Origin: Pseudomonas cremoricolorata
GTDB taxonomy: Bacteria > Pseudomonadota > Gammaproteobacteria > Pseudomonadales > Pseudomonadaceae
NCBI RefSeq assembly: GCF_000759535.1
Contig: NZ_CP009455.1
Span: 4,716,404 to 4,780,403, forward strand
Direction: 5' to 3'
DNA: 64,000 nucleotides
The number at the start of each line of letters is the position of its first letter. Position 1 is the stretch's first letter. Below are positions 26,601-34,356 of this stretch, piece by piece. A model generated the notes under the pieces. It did not search any database, had not been told where the DNA came from, and saw only the letters and a program-made list of their open reading frames with translations. The translations under genes were made by a program, and so were the position numbers.

Positions 26601-27105
26601 GGTGCTGGGCCATCCGATCGAGGTGCGTTCGTGGCCGGGCAAAGGCAGTGTGTTCCGCGTCGCCGTGCCGATTTCCCATGCCCCGGCAGTGCTGGCCAGC
26701 AACCCGGGCGAACAGGCCGGTCAGCCGCTGGCAGGCTTGCAGGTACTGTGCGTGGACAACGAAGAGAGCATCCTGGTGGGCATGACCAGCCTGCTCAGCC
26801 GCTGGGGCTGCGTGGTCTCGACCGCTGCCAACCGTGCGCAATGCCAGGCCCTGCTGGCCGACGGCCTGCGCCCGCACCTGGCGCTGGTGGACTATCACCT
26901 CGACGAGGGCGATACCGGCACCGAACTGATGGCCTGGCTACGCACCCGTCTGGGCGAGCCGGTACCGGGGGTGGTGATCAGCGCCGATGGGCGCAGCGAA
27001 ACCATCGCCCAGGTGCATGCGGCAGGCCTGGACTACCTGCCCAAGCCGGTCAAGCCTGCCGCGCTGCGGGCCTTGCTCAATCGCCATCTGAGCCTGGTGC
27101 ACTGA
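23629..27105 (+). CDS. crbS: CrbS/MxtR-type SLC5 transporter-histidine kinase-receiver fusion
   Basis: A 1158-residue protein. Residues 1 to about 500 form a sodium:solute-symporter domain with 13 helices; about 640-760 a PAS domain (GAIENINQGISVVDQNLHLV); then a coiled coil, HisKA (TRFLAAVSHDLMQPLNAARL), HATPase (NFLTNALRYGK, GLGLGLAIADGL) and a C-terminal receiver (VLCVDNEESI, acceptor Asp in LALVDYHLDEG). CrbS/MxtR kinases control acetate use (acs, actP) through the regulator CrbR/ErdR. Its position beside actP supports this identity. I chose the ATG at 23629 with CGGAG upstream; the frame extends to 23569 without support. Confidence 0.85.
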   Translation: MSLSSGLIAVVALAYMAIMFAIAFYGDRRSTPLPPRLRAWVYSLSLAVYCTSWTFFGAVGQAAEQLWAFLPIYLGPILLLIFAPWVVQKMVLISKQENITSIADFIAARYGKSQSLAVVVALICLVGVLPYIALQLKGIVLGVNLLIGANADATGTRVQDTALVVSLVLAVFAIVFGTRSLDVTEHHRGMVLAIAFESLVKLLAFLAVGIFVVFNLYDGFDDLFTQARQSVQLDDYWQETINWPSMVVQTCVAMMAIICLPRQFHVTVVENIDPQDVRMARWVFPLYLALAALFVVPIALAGQMLLPGAVMSDSFVISLPLAEAHPSLALLAFIGGASAATGMVIVEAVALSTMVSNDMLLPWLLRRNNAERPFEVFRHWMLSVRRVTIVVILLLAYVSYRLLGSTASLATIGQIAFAAVTQLAPAMLGALYWKQANRRGVFAGLAAGIFLWFYTLVLPITAHSVGWSLALFPGLDWLHGNPLNLPISPLTQGVVLSLAGNFTLFAWVSVLSRTRVSEHWQAGRFIGQQSSPRPGSRSLLAVQIDDLLNLAARFVGEERARHSFERFADLQGKAFNPNQNADGDWIEHTERLLAGVLGTSSTRAVVKAAIEGRDMQLEDVVRIADEASEVLQFNRALLQGAIENINQGISVVDQNLHLVAWNRRYLELFNYPDGLISVGRPIADIIRFNAERGLCGPGEAHVHVARRLHWMRQGRAHTSERLFPNGRVIELIGNPMPGGGFVMSFTDITPFRDAEQALKDANESLEQRVAERTHELSQLNQALSEAKSQAEAVSQSKTRFLAAVSHDLMQPLNAARLFSAALSQQEEALSDDARQLVQHLDSSLRSAEELISDLLDISRLENRKITPDAKPFALSGLFDTLGAEFKVLAAQKQLEFRLRGSRLRVHSDIKLLRRVLQNFLTNALRYGKSPILLGTRRDGERLWLEVWDRGPGIADDKLQVIFQEFKRLDSHQTRAEKGLGLGLAIADGLCRVLGHPIEVRSWPGKGSVFRVAVPISHAPAVLASNPGEQAGQPLAGLQVLCVDNEESILVGMTSLLSRWGCVVSTAANRAQCQALLADGLRPHLALVDYHLDEGDTGTELMAWLRTRLGEPVPGVVISADGRSETIAQVHAAGLDYLPKPVKPAALRALLNRHLSLVH

Positions 27106-28561
27106 CCCCTTCGCTGGACAGCGCACGCTCCAGCAGGTCGGCCGGCAGGCTCTTGCTGGCGCGTGCGCCGAGCAGCTTGAGCTGCTCGCTGCGACTGACC
27201 AGGTTGCCACGCCCCTCGCAGAGCTTGTTGCGCGCCGCCGCATAGGCCTTGTCGACCTGCTGCAGGCGGTTGCCCAGTTCGTCCAGATCCTGAATGAACA
27301 GCACGAACTTGTCGTACAGCCAACCGGCGCGCTCGGCGATCTCGCGGGCATTCTGGCTCTGCCGCTCCTGCTTCCACAGGCTGTCGATGACCCGCAGCGT
27401 GGCCAGCAAGGTGGTCGGGCTGACGATGACGATCTGCCGGTCGAAGGCCTCCTGAAACAGGTTCGGTTCGGCCTGCAGGGCTGCGGAAAACGCAGCTTCC
27501 ATAGGAATGAACAGCAGCACGAAATCGAGGCTGTGCAAGCCTTCGAGGCGGTTGTAGTCCTTGCCGGACAACCCTTTGACGTGATTGCGCAGCGACTGCA
27601 CGTGCTGCTTGAGCGCAGCCTGGGCGCTCTTCTGGTCAGGATCGCTGACGTATTGCTGGTAGGCGGTGAGGCTGACCTTGGAGTCGACGATCACGTGTTT
27701 GTCGCCCGGCAGCATGATCAGCACATCGGGTTGGAAGCGCTCGCCATCGGCGCTCTTGAGGCTGACCTGGGTCTGATATTCGCGGCCCTTCTCCAGCCCG
27801 GCATGTTCGAGCACGCGCTCAAGAATCAGCTCACCCCAGTTGCCCTGGGTCTTCTGCCCTTTCAGCGCCTGGGTAAGGTGGGTCGCTTCATCCGACAGCC
27901 GCTGGTTGAGCTGCTGCAGACGCTCCAACTCCTTGGCCAGCGAGAAACGCTCGCGGGCTTCTTGCTGGTAGCTGTCTTCGACGCGCTTTTCGAACGCCTG
28001 AATGCGCTCCTTCAAGGGATCTAGCAACTGCCCGAGGTGCTGCTGGCTGGTCTGGGCGAAACGCTGCTCGCGTTCGTCGAAAATCTTCGTGGCCAGCTCG
28101 GCGAACTGCGCGCGCAAGGTATCGCGGGCCTGCTGCACGTCTTCCAGGCGTTGCTGGTGGTTGTCCTGTTGCTCACGCAGTTCGGCTTCCAGGCGCGCGG
28201 CCTGGGCATCCAGACGACGCAGCTCAGCCTCGCGGTTGTTGCGCTCCAGGCTCCAGGCGTGAGCCGCGTCGCGGGCGTTGTCACGCTCGATCTGTAGCAG
28301 CTCGACCTCGCGCTGCTGGGCCGCCAGGTGGGCCTGCTTGAGGGCATTGGCTTCACTCAGGTCGCTGATCTCGTCGCGGCTGGCCTCCAGTTGCGCCTGC
28401 AGTCCGGCCTGGGCCAGTTGCACCGAGGCCAGACGCTCCTCGGCAAGCGTCAGCGCGGCCTGGGCGCTGCTCAGGCGGCGTTGGCTCTGCCAGGCCCAGC
28501 CCAGGCAAGGTAATGCGGCGACGATCAAGCCCAGCAGGATGCTGGCCATATCCACTGCCAT
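27077..28561 (-). CDS. rmuC: DNA recombination protein RmuC
   Basis: A 494-residue protein with an N-terminal membrane anchor (SILLGLIVAALPCLGWAW), a long coiled coil (about 30-200) rich in Glu/Gln/Arg, and the RmuC nuclease-like domain (GNWGELILERVLEHAGLEKGREY, DVLIMLPGDKHVIVDSKVSL). RmuC limits inversions between short repeats. Its 3' end overlaps that of the convergent crbS by 29 bases. A second ATG four codons in is an alternative start. Confidence 0.9.
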   Translation of the reverse strand: MAVDMASILLGLIVAALPCLGWAWQSQRRLSSAQAALTLAEERLASVQLAQAGLQAQLEASRDEISDLSEANALKQAHLAAQQREVELLQIERDNARDAAHAWSLERNNREAELRRLDAQAARLEAELREQQDNHQQRLEDVQQARDTLRAQFAELATKIFDEREQRFAQTSQQHLGQLLDPLKERIQAFEKRVEDSYQQEARERFSLAKELERLQQLNQRLSDEATHLTQALKGQKTQGNWGELILERVLEHAGLEKGREYQTQVSLKSADGERFQPDVLIMLPGDKHVIVDSKVSLTAYQQYVSDPDQKSAQAALKQHVQSLRNHVKGLSGKDYNRLEGLHSLDFVLLFIPMEAAFSAALQAEPNLFQEAFDRQIVIVSPTTLLATLRVIDSLWKQERQSQNAREIAERAGWLYDKFVLFIQDLDELGNRLQQVDKAYAAARNKLCEGRGNLVSRSEQLKLLGARASKSLPADLLERALSSEGVSAPGSDGD

Positions 28562-28625
28562 GGCGACTCCGGATCAGGTTGGCAAAAGCTGCCAGCTTAC
28601 CAGTTGCGTTGCAGCTTGGCCGGGC

Positions 28626-28946
28626 TCAGCCGCCTTCGCGCAGCTCGGCGTAGGCCCGTTGCGCCTGGGCATCGCCGGCGCGGGCGGCCTGGCGCAGCAG
28701 CTCATGGCCAATGCGTCGATCGCGAGGACTGCCGCAATCACGGCACAGCAGTTGCCCAAGACGGCTCTGCGCCACCACCACGCCCTGACGCGCCGGCTGC
28801 TTGAGCAGGCGCCCGGCCAGGTGCTTGACCCGGGGCTTGTGGCCCAGATGCGGACTGTCGAGCAACCACAGGGCAAGCGTGAGGGAAAGGCGTCTGCTCG
28901 CAGGGGCAGCAGTTGCGGGGAGGAGGTTTTTATCGCGGGAAATCAT
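28626..28946 (-). CDS. Small Sel1-repeat-like protein
   Basis: A 106-residue basic protein. The C-terminal half, GQLLCRDCGSPRDRRIGHEL and LLRQAARAGDAQAQRAYAEL, has the Ala/Gly spacing of Sel1/TPR-like repeats, and CRDC gives a Cys pair. It lies just upstream of rmuC on the same strand (64-base gap), a linkage I believe is conserved in pseudomonads. The start is uncertain: ATG at 28946 removes an unlikely 43-residue extension. Function unknown. Confidence 0.65.
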   Translation of the reverse strand: MISRDKNLLPATAAPASRRLSLTLALWLLDSPHLGHKPRVKHLAGRLLKQPARQGVVVAQSRLGQLLCRDCGSPRDRRIGHELLRQAARAGDAQAQRAYAELREGG

Positions 28947-29905
28947 CAGCGCACAGCATGGGTCATTTCGAAAAGCGCGCCACTGTACTCTTTTTTTTGC
29001 GCCGAGGCCCGAGCCGATTCGATGAAAGTTTGCGAAAGGTCTGATGATCTTTTCTTGACGTTTCCAAGATTGCACCGTGAAGCCTGCGAGACGGCGCGTT
29101 ATCCGGGCTTCGTCATCAAACGGTCAAGGTGCCCGTCCTAGAGCAAGCGCACGGGACAATCCACAGAAGCTGTGGATAACTCAGTGGACAACCCCCACGA
29201 AGACCCCGCAAACCCTTACGGGATGGGGCTTGCAGTCAAACTGACGATTTTTTCACCAGCAAAAAATAGTGTTTTTATTCATTGACTTAAGCCGGCAGTC
29301 AAGTCATTGGCGATGGCGCGTGGCGCTGTTGCAGAGGATTAACAGACGGCACAGACGATGTGCACAAGTATTGACGGGCGACACGAAAAGGTGCATTGCA
29401 CCGGCCGGTGGAACGTTGCATGACGCTGGGGATGACTTCCCTACGCGAATCTTTGCGGGCATACTGGCAGGCTTGTCTGCCCTTGAAATTAGTTCTTGCA
29501 GGGCAGCGCTTCCTGCTGTAAGGTTGCCCTCGTTAGTACCTAAGCAGAACGTCAATTCTTGCCATATCGTCATTACGACGATGTCCTTGCGACTACCTGT
29601 CACCCCGACAGCCTCGCTGAAACCAGGACCGGCCCACGATGATTCGCCAACGCAGCCAACGGCCTTGCCAGTGCGATTCGAATGAACAATTGATCGGGAT
29701 CTTCTCCAGCGGCCTTTACCTGAGCCCTGTGGTGTTGCCCGCCTTCCGAAGTACCTACCAGTCAGTCCAGCGCACACCTTACTTCAGCGCCTAGCTGACT
29801 GCTCTTTGTTCCAGCCAGGTTTTTCGCCGTTTAATAATGGCGTCACTGGAACGTTTCTATAGTGCACGGATCGAATCCCGTGTCTTGAGCAGGAACCTCA
29901 AAAAA
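28947..29905. other. Gene-poor stretch of about 960 bp with DnaA-box-like sequences
   Basis: No reading frame here has coding character: the longest ones (29269-29685 plus, 29304-29777 minus) overlap each other and have no family features or good ribosome binding sites. Visible elements are DnaA-box-like sequences at 29157-29191, an A/T-rich patch at 29247-29285, and the inverted repeat TTGACT/AGTCAA around 29283-29303. The stretch has lower GC than its neighbours. It may hold a small RNA or long 5' leaders, but I see no clear terminator. Confidence 0.5.
29157..29191. promoter_or_regulatory. Palindromic cluster of DnaA-box-like sites
   Basis: TGTGGATAA (29171-29179) is a perfect DnaA box (TTATCCACA) on the minus strand. 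CAATCCACA (29157-29165) faces it on the plus strand with 7 of 9 matches, giving a palindrome ATCCACAG-AAG-CTGTGGAT. A third site, AGTGGACAA (29183-29191), matches 7 of 9 on the minus strand. An A/T-rich run follows about 55 bp later. No dnaA, dnaN or rpmH is nearby. Confidence 0.45.
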
Positions 29906-30130
29906 ATGACAAACCATCACCATATCCAATCCGCCTTCGGGACCCTTTCCCAGGCATTCGCACCCCTTAAGTGCCTGATCGTTGCGCCGCGCAAGGACAG
30001 CTTCAGCTTTACCTTGGTCGACGAGAACGGCATCGCCTGCCACAGCGAGCGTCTGTACGCTGAGCAATACAGCCAGGCCGCACCACTGCAGGCCGTGATC
30101 GAGCGTACGCGCCAGTCGCTGACCGCATGA
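29906..30130 (+). CDS. Conserved Pseudomonas hypothetical protein, DUF3509-like
   Basis: A 74-residue protein. The core SFTLVDENGIACHSERLYAE followed by LQAVIERTRQSL looks like the DUF3509 pattern: a beta-hairpin with a Ser/Arg-containing turn, then a helix. I chose the ATG at 29906, preceded by AGGAA at 11 bases and six A; the frame extends back to 29837 with no conserved features. Function unknown. Confidence 0.6.
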   Translation: MTNHHHIQSAFGTLSQAFAPLKCLIVAPRKDSFSFTLVDENGIACHSERLYAEQYSQAAPLQAVIERTRQSLTA

Positions 30131-30379
30131 TCGGCTTATACCTGGCCATTCAACCCTTGAATACCAGTCTTCGCTAACTGCCTGATGCACCGCCGGTTAA
30201 TCGCCAGCAGGCATATACCGCGCAGCATCGGGCAGCAATCGATTTAAAAACAGCCTTTTACCTCATGAATCTCACACTACACTTCAACTCGAGCGGTGCT
30301 CGCCGCTTCCGACGGGCCTGATTCCTCTCCTGCTGCCAAGCCCCAGCGCCCGTCGGTCATTATCCAGTGCGAGGCCACC

Positions 30380-30862
30380 ATGGGTATTGCCGCCAAAGAG
30401 TTGAGCCAGTACGTCATCCGACCGACCCTGCTCTACCTCGACTGCCATTGCGCCAGCGCTGAAGCCCTGTTATTGGGCATCGCGGCCAGCCAGTCGGCGC
30501 TCGGCGCAGCCCTGCATGGTCGTCGCGGTCATGGCCTCTATCGAATAGACGAGAGCCGCCACACCACGCTGTGGGACCACTACCTGGCCGAAGATCCCGA
30601 AAAGGCCAGCCTGGTTCGCGGCCTGGCCAGCCAGCATGCGTTCCTGCGCGGCCCGCACCTCGAACTCACCGTCAACCTGCGCTATGCCACCGCCATCGCC
30701 TGGATGCTCGTCGAAGAACAGGGCACGGCATTGCCGGCTGCCGACGATATCGCGGGCCTGGCGCGGATCTGGCGACAGACATTCAACCCCCACGGCCGCC
30801 TACGGGACTTCGCCGAGGCGTGGGACAGTTGCATAAAGAAGAAAGCGTCACCCGTGCTATAG
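30380..30862 (+). CDS. Conserved Pseudomonas hypothetical protein
   Basis: A 160-residue soluble, mainly alpha-helical protein beginning MGIAAKELSQYVIRPTLLYL. It has no signal peptide. The segment ASQSALGAALHGRRGHGLYRI, then LTVNLRYATAIAWMLVEEQG, recalls small Pseudomonas proteins of unknown function, sometimes annotated as phage-structural-like. I chose ATG 30380; the frame is open upstream to 30296. Its stop overlaps the palindrome at 30860. Confidence 0.65.
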   Translation: MGIAAKELSQYVIRPTLLYLDCHCASAEALLLGIAASQSALGAALHGRRGHGLYRIDESRHTTLWDHYLAEDPEKASLVRGLASQHAFLRGPHLELTVNLRYATAIAWMLVEEQGTALPAADDIAGLARIWRQTFNPHGRLRDFAEAWDSCIKKKASPVL

Positions 30863-30873
30863 GAAGCTTCCTA
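30860..30873. promoter_or_regulatory. 14-bp palindrome TAGGAAGCTTCCTA upstream of the FadL porin gene
   Basis: A perfect palindrome starting at the stop codon of the preceding gene and lying 137 bp upstream of the porin start. It shares AGGAA-N2-TTCCTA with the elements at 4034 and 16896. It could be an operator for the porin gene; no T-run follows, so it is not a good terminator. Confidence 0.35.
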
Positions 30874-31009
30874 CAACCCAACAGGAACAGGGTGACTTCT
30901 GGTCGGATTGTCCTACAAAAATAGCCTAACTTCCTCGATATGAGCGCTAGCGCGGCCTGTGTTTTGTTGGTAGCGTTTCGCCCCGGAGATCCCTAGGAGT
31001 TAACTAATA

Positions 31010-32275
31010 ATGAAAAGAGTAATGCTCAAAACCTCCCTCGGCATGGCAGTCGCCTTTGCCTCCACCCAGCTGTTCGCCGCCGGCTTCGCCCTCAACGAAC
31101 AAAGCGTCAGCGGCATGGGCACGGGGTTTGCGGGTCGTTCTTCTTCTGCCGAAGATGCCAGCACCGTCTATGGCAACCCGGCCGGCATGTCGCGCATCAA
31201 GCGCCAGCAGGTCACCGTCGGTGGCGCGGCGGTCATCGCCAAGTCAGACATCTCCGGCCCAGGCAGCAACTTCGGCGGCGAAACCGATGGCGACATGGTT
31301 CCGGTGGTTGGCGTGCCCATGGGCTACTACGTCCGCCCCATCGATGATCACTGGAGCGTTGGCTTCGGTGTCTACGTCCCCTTCGGTCTGGTCACCGACT
31401 ACGGCAGCGATGACGCTGCTCGCTACTGGGGCAAGAAGAGCCACGTCGAAGTTGTCACCTTCCAGCCCACTGTCAGCTACGCCTTCAACGACCGCGTGTC
31501 GATCGGCTTCGGTCCAACCATCAACCGCATTCGCGGCGAGCTGGGTTCCAGCCTGCTCTCCCCCCCGGTGCCGGGCACTACCGACGGCGAAGTGAAGATC
31601 AAGGGCGACGACACCGCGGTCGGCTACAACGTCGGCCTGTTGGTCCAGGCCACCGACCGGACCCGCGTCGGCCTGACCTACCACTCGATGGTCGACTACA
31701 AGCTCGAGGGCAAGACCCGCGTCAGCACGCCGCTGATCGGCCCGTTCAACGGCAACAAGTTCGACGCCTCGCTCAAAATCAAGACCCCGGAATCGGTCGA
31801 TCTTTCGGTCACCCACGAGCTTGACGACGAGTGGACCCTATACGCCGGCAGCACCTGGACCCGTTGGAGCCGCCTGAAAGACATCACCGTGCAGAACGAT
31901 GTCCCAGGTCCATTGGTGGGTTCGGCATTCGAGACCATCAAGGAAGACCAGAACTGGCACGACACCTGGGCCCATGCCATTGGTGCGTCGTACAAGGTCA
32001 ACAAGGAGTGGGTACTGCGCACCGGCTTCACCGTCGACCAGTCGCCAACCAACAACCATGACCGCTCGCCACGCATCCCGACCGGTGATCGCAAGATCTT
32101 CAGCGTCGGCGCCGGCTGGAGTCCGACCGAGGACATGACCGTCGATGTCGCCTATTCCTACTTGTGGGAAGAGGACACCAAGGTCAACCAGGTCAGCGCT
32201 ACCAAAGGCAGCTACCAGGCCAAGTACGAAAACAGCGCCCATGGCGTAGGTGCATCGCTGACCTACCGGTTCTGA
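31010..32275 (+). CDS. FadL/OmpP1-family outer-membrane transporter
   Basis: A 421-residue outer-membrane beta-barrel. The signal peptide ends near LFAAG, and the mature start GFALNEQSVSGMGTGFAGRS followed by STVYGNPAGM is the FadL N-terminal hatch signature. The last residue is Phe, as in barrel proteins. Members pass long-chain fatty acids or hydrophobic compounds across the outer membrane. The gene stands alone, with AGGAG upstream and a strong terminator downstream. Confidence 0.88.
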   Translation: MKRVMLKTSLGMAVAFASTQLFAAGFALNEQSVSGMGTGFAGRSSSAEDASTVYGNPAGMSRIKRQQVTVGGAAVIAKSDISGPGSNFGGETDGDMVPVVGVPMGYYVRPIDDHWSVGFGVYVPFGLVTDYGSDDAARYWGKKSHVEVVTFQPTVSYAFNDRVSIGFGPTINRIRGELGSSLLSPPVPGTTDGEVKIKGDDTAVGYNVGLLVQATDRTRVGLTYHSMVDYKLEGKTRVSTPLIGPFNGNKFDASLKIKTPESVDLSVTHELDDEWTLYAGSTWTRWSRLKDITVQNDVPGPLVGSAFETIKEDQNWHDTWAHAIGASYKVNKEWVLRTGFTVDQSPTNNHDRSPRIPTGDRKIFSVGAGWSPTEDMTVDVAYSYLWEEDTKVNQVSATKGSYQAKYENSAHGVGASLTYRF

Positions 32276-32294
32276 TTCAACCCAGCTGATGATC

Positions 32295-32318
32295 AAGCCG
32301 CCTCCAAGGCGGCTTTTT
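32295..32318 (+). terminator. Intrinsic terminator of the FadL porin gene
   Basis: AGCCGCC (32296-32302), loop TCCAA, GGCGGCT (32308-32314), then a run of T. It ends at the stop codon of the convergent LysR gene. Confidence 0.85.
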
Positions 32319-33247
32319 CATGCCTGTAGCACCCAGGCCGGGTCGAGATTGGCCTGCAGAAAATCCCGCAGCGCCTTGACCTTGAGGTTCATGGCGAAAC
32401 GATCAGCCACACACAGGTACACCTGCATGGGCTCTGGCTGGGCGTAGGCCTGCCCCGGCGCTTGCATGGCGAACAACGGCACCAGCCGCCCCGCCGCCAG
32501 GTGTGGCCGGGCGAGAAAGTCGGCGAGCCTGGCGACGCCCCCGTCGTTGACCGCCATCTGAGTCAGGGCGTCGATGTCATCACTGATCAGTACGGTGCCG
32601 AATTCGGCATCGAAACGCCGGCCATCGCGCACGAACCCCCAGCGCAGGAACCGGCCATCGACCGGGTAGCGGAACACCAGGCAACGATGATCGCGCAGTG
32701 CTTCGGGTGACGCTGGAAAGCCTGCTTGCGCCAGATACCCCGGCGAGGCACAGCAAATGAACGGAATTCTCGCCATCGGCCGCGCCAGCAGGTGGTCCTC
32801 CAACTGCGCGTCGATGCGCAGGCTGACGTCCACCGATTCGCGCACATGATCGACCTTGCGATCATTCGTTAGAAGCTCTATGGAAATCCCCGGATAACGC
32901 GCGGTAAATGCCGGAATCAGCGGCGCCAGCACGTGGCGGCCGAATGCTGAGGTCGAGGCAATGCACAAACGCCCCTGGGGTCGGCTGTCGGCAGTGGTCA
33001 GGGCCTGTTCGGCCAGGGTCAACTCATGTTCGACATGACGCACCCGTTGGTAATACTGCAAGCCGGCGGGAGTCGGCGCGAGACTGCGGGTGGTGCGAGC
33101 CAGCAAACGGGTGCCCAGGTGTCGCTCCAGGCGCGCCAGCGTCTGGCTGACCGCGGCCGGACTCACGCCCAGGCTGCGCGCGCCACCGGCGATACTGCCG
33201 GCCTCGACGACTTTGACAAAACTACGAATGGCGTTGAGCAAATCCAC
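32318..33247 (-). CDS. LysR-family transcriptional regulator (GTG start)
   Basis: A 309-residue regulator of the CrgA/DsdC-like branch: N-terminal DLLNAIRSFVKVVEAGSIAGGARSL helix-turn-helix with SPAAVSQTLARLERHLGTRL, then a substrate-binding domain (GRLCIASTSAFGRHVLAPLI). No ATG fits: the GTG at 33247 gives the family N-terminus, with GGGG 7 bases upstream. It diverges from the DUF2798 gene 113 bp away, its likely target. Confidence 0.85.
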   Translation of the reverse strand: MDLLNAIRSFVKVVEAGSIAGGARSLGVSPAAVSQTLARLERHLGTRLLARTTRSLAPTPAGLQYYQRVRHVEHELTLAEQALTTADSRPQGRLCIASTSAFGRHVLAPLIPAFTARYPGISIELLTNDRKVDHVRESVDVSLRIDAQLEDHLLARPMARIPFICCASPGYLAQAGFPASPEALRDHRCLVFRYPVDGRFLRWGFVRDGRRFDAEFGTVLISDDIDALTQMAVNDGGVARLADFLARPHLAAGRLVPLFAMQAPGQAYAQPEPMQVYLCVADRFAMNLKVKALRDFLQANLDPAWVLQA

Positions 33248-33360
33248 GATAACCCCGGCAGTATTCGTAAGTTTTGCTTTATAGAGAACTAGGCCTTGCA
33301 CGTCTACCGGGCAGGCGAAGTGATGGCTAATCTGCCGACTCCACTGCCATTGGAGGTTTC

Positions 33361-33618
33361 ATGAACGACATGCCACAGGTCCGCAGCCGCAAATTGCGTC
33401 CGAAAGCCACGCCCTATGTTTTTGCCTTCTACATGTCTTCGATCATGGCGCTGCTGATGTGCTTCGTCATCACCGCCGCCAATGCCGGGGTCGATCAGGC
33501 CTACCTGAGCAATGTACTCAAGGCCTATCAGTTGGCGATGCCGGTGGCGTTCTTCTGTGTGCTGGGCGTGCGACCGCTGGTGGTACGCCTGGTGGCGCTG
33601 ACCGTGCACCCGCACTGA
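33361..33618 (+). CDS. DUF2798 family membrane protein
   Basis: An 85-residue protein with two transmembrane helices (YVFAFYMSSIMALLMCFVITAA and AYQLAMPVAFFCVLGVRPLV), the DUF2798 layout. GGAGG lies 6 bases before the ATG. Function unknown. It is transcribed away from the LysR gene. Confidence 0.8.
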   Translation: MNDMPQVRSRKLRPKATPYVFAFYMSSIMALLMCFVITAANAGVDQAYLSNVLKAYQLAMPVAFFCVLGVRPLVVRLVALTVHPH

Positions 33619-33637
33619 GCAACCGGCAAAGGCTCGA

Positions 33638-34192
33638 TCAAGGCTTGGACGCGATGGCCTGCTCGATGGCCGCCCTGAACTTGGCGTCATCGGGCTTGGT
33701 CAGGCTGGAGAACTGTCCCACCACCTTGCCCTGGCGATCGATCACGTACTTGTAGAAATTCCACTTCGGCGCGGCGCTCTGCCGGACCAGCTCGGCGAAC
33801 AACGGGATAGCATCGGCGCCGCGTACCGGCTGCGCCTTGCTCATGGTGAAGGTGACGCCGTAGTTGGCGTAGCAGACCTTGGCCGTCTCGCTGCTGTCGG
33901 CGTCTTCCTGCTTGAAGTCGTTGGAGGGCACGCCGAGCATCTGCAAGCCCTGCCCGTGGTACTGCTGGTAGGTGGCCTCCAGCCCCTGGAACTGCGGGGC
34001 GAAGCCGCAGTAGCTGGCGGTGTTGATGACCACCAGCGGCTGACCGGCGAAGCGCTCGCACAGGTCGATCTGACCCTTGCCACGCAGCTCCGGCAGGCTG
34101 CCCTGCAGCACCGCCGGGCAGTTGCCGGCCAACGCAGAACCGAAGGCGCTCAGGGTCAACAACGGTATGGCAATCCAGCGCAAAGGTTTCAC
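33638..34192 (-). CDS. Periplasmic glutathione peroxidase-like protein (Cys type)
   Basis: The 184-residue protein has a signal peptide (ends near SALAG) and the GPx motif [16 protein letters not shown] with peroxidatic Cys in place of selenocysteine, plus PSNDF and [13 protein letters not shown] with the catalytic Trp/Asn. It should reduce peroxides in the periplasm using thioredoxin-like or glutathione reductants. A separate gene convergent with DUF2798. Confidence 0.88.
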   Translation of the reverse strand: MKPLRWIAIPLLTLSAFGSALAGNCPAVLQGSLPELRGKGQIDLCERFAGQPLVVINTASYCGFAPQFQGLEATYQQYHGQGLQMLGVPSNDFKQEDADSSETAKVCYANYGVTFTMSKAQPVRGADAIPLFAELVRQSAAPKWNFYKYVIDRQGKVVGQFSSLTKPDDAKFRAAIEQAIASKP

Positions 34193-34233
34193 AGGTATGT
34201 CCCTCGATAGTCATCCAGCCAGCAGCCTAGCTG

Positions 34234-34356
34234 TTAACACTGCCCCATGCCCAGTTGCAGCAACGCCATGCCACCGCGCTGCCACCCCCACCACGCCAGC
34301 ATCAGCACCAGCAAGCCGCCTGCTGCGAGCAACCACGCCACTGTCCGGCCGCTCAT
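34234..34356 (-). CDS. 40-residue membrane peptide downstream of the MFS gene
   Basis: The peptide starts MSGRTVAWLLAAGGLLVLML and ends MALLQLGMGQC, one transmembrane helix followed by a short WWGWQRGG loop. Its ATG shares one base with the MFS stop (TGATG), so it is translationally coupled. I recall very similar peptides in Pseudomonas, but could not check. It may be a transporter accessory subunit; function unknown. Confidence 0.6.
   Translation of the reverse strand: MSGRTVAWLLAAGGLLVLMLAWWGWQRGGMALLQLGMGQC

Noticed and set aside
29157..29285. Chromosomal origin oriC
   Set aside because: Only one perfect box, and the neighbours are not dnaA, dnaN, rpmH or similar; a secondary DnaA site is more plausible.
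29269..29777. Overlapping plus and minus frames in the gene-free stretch
   Set aside because: No ribosome binding site, no conserved pattern, mutually overlapping.
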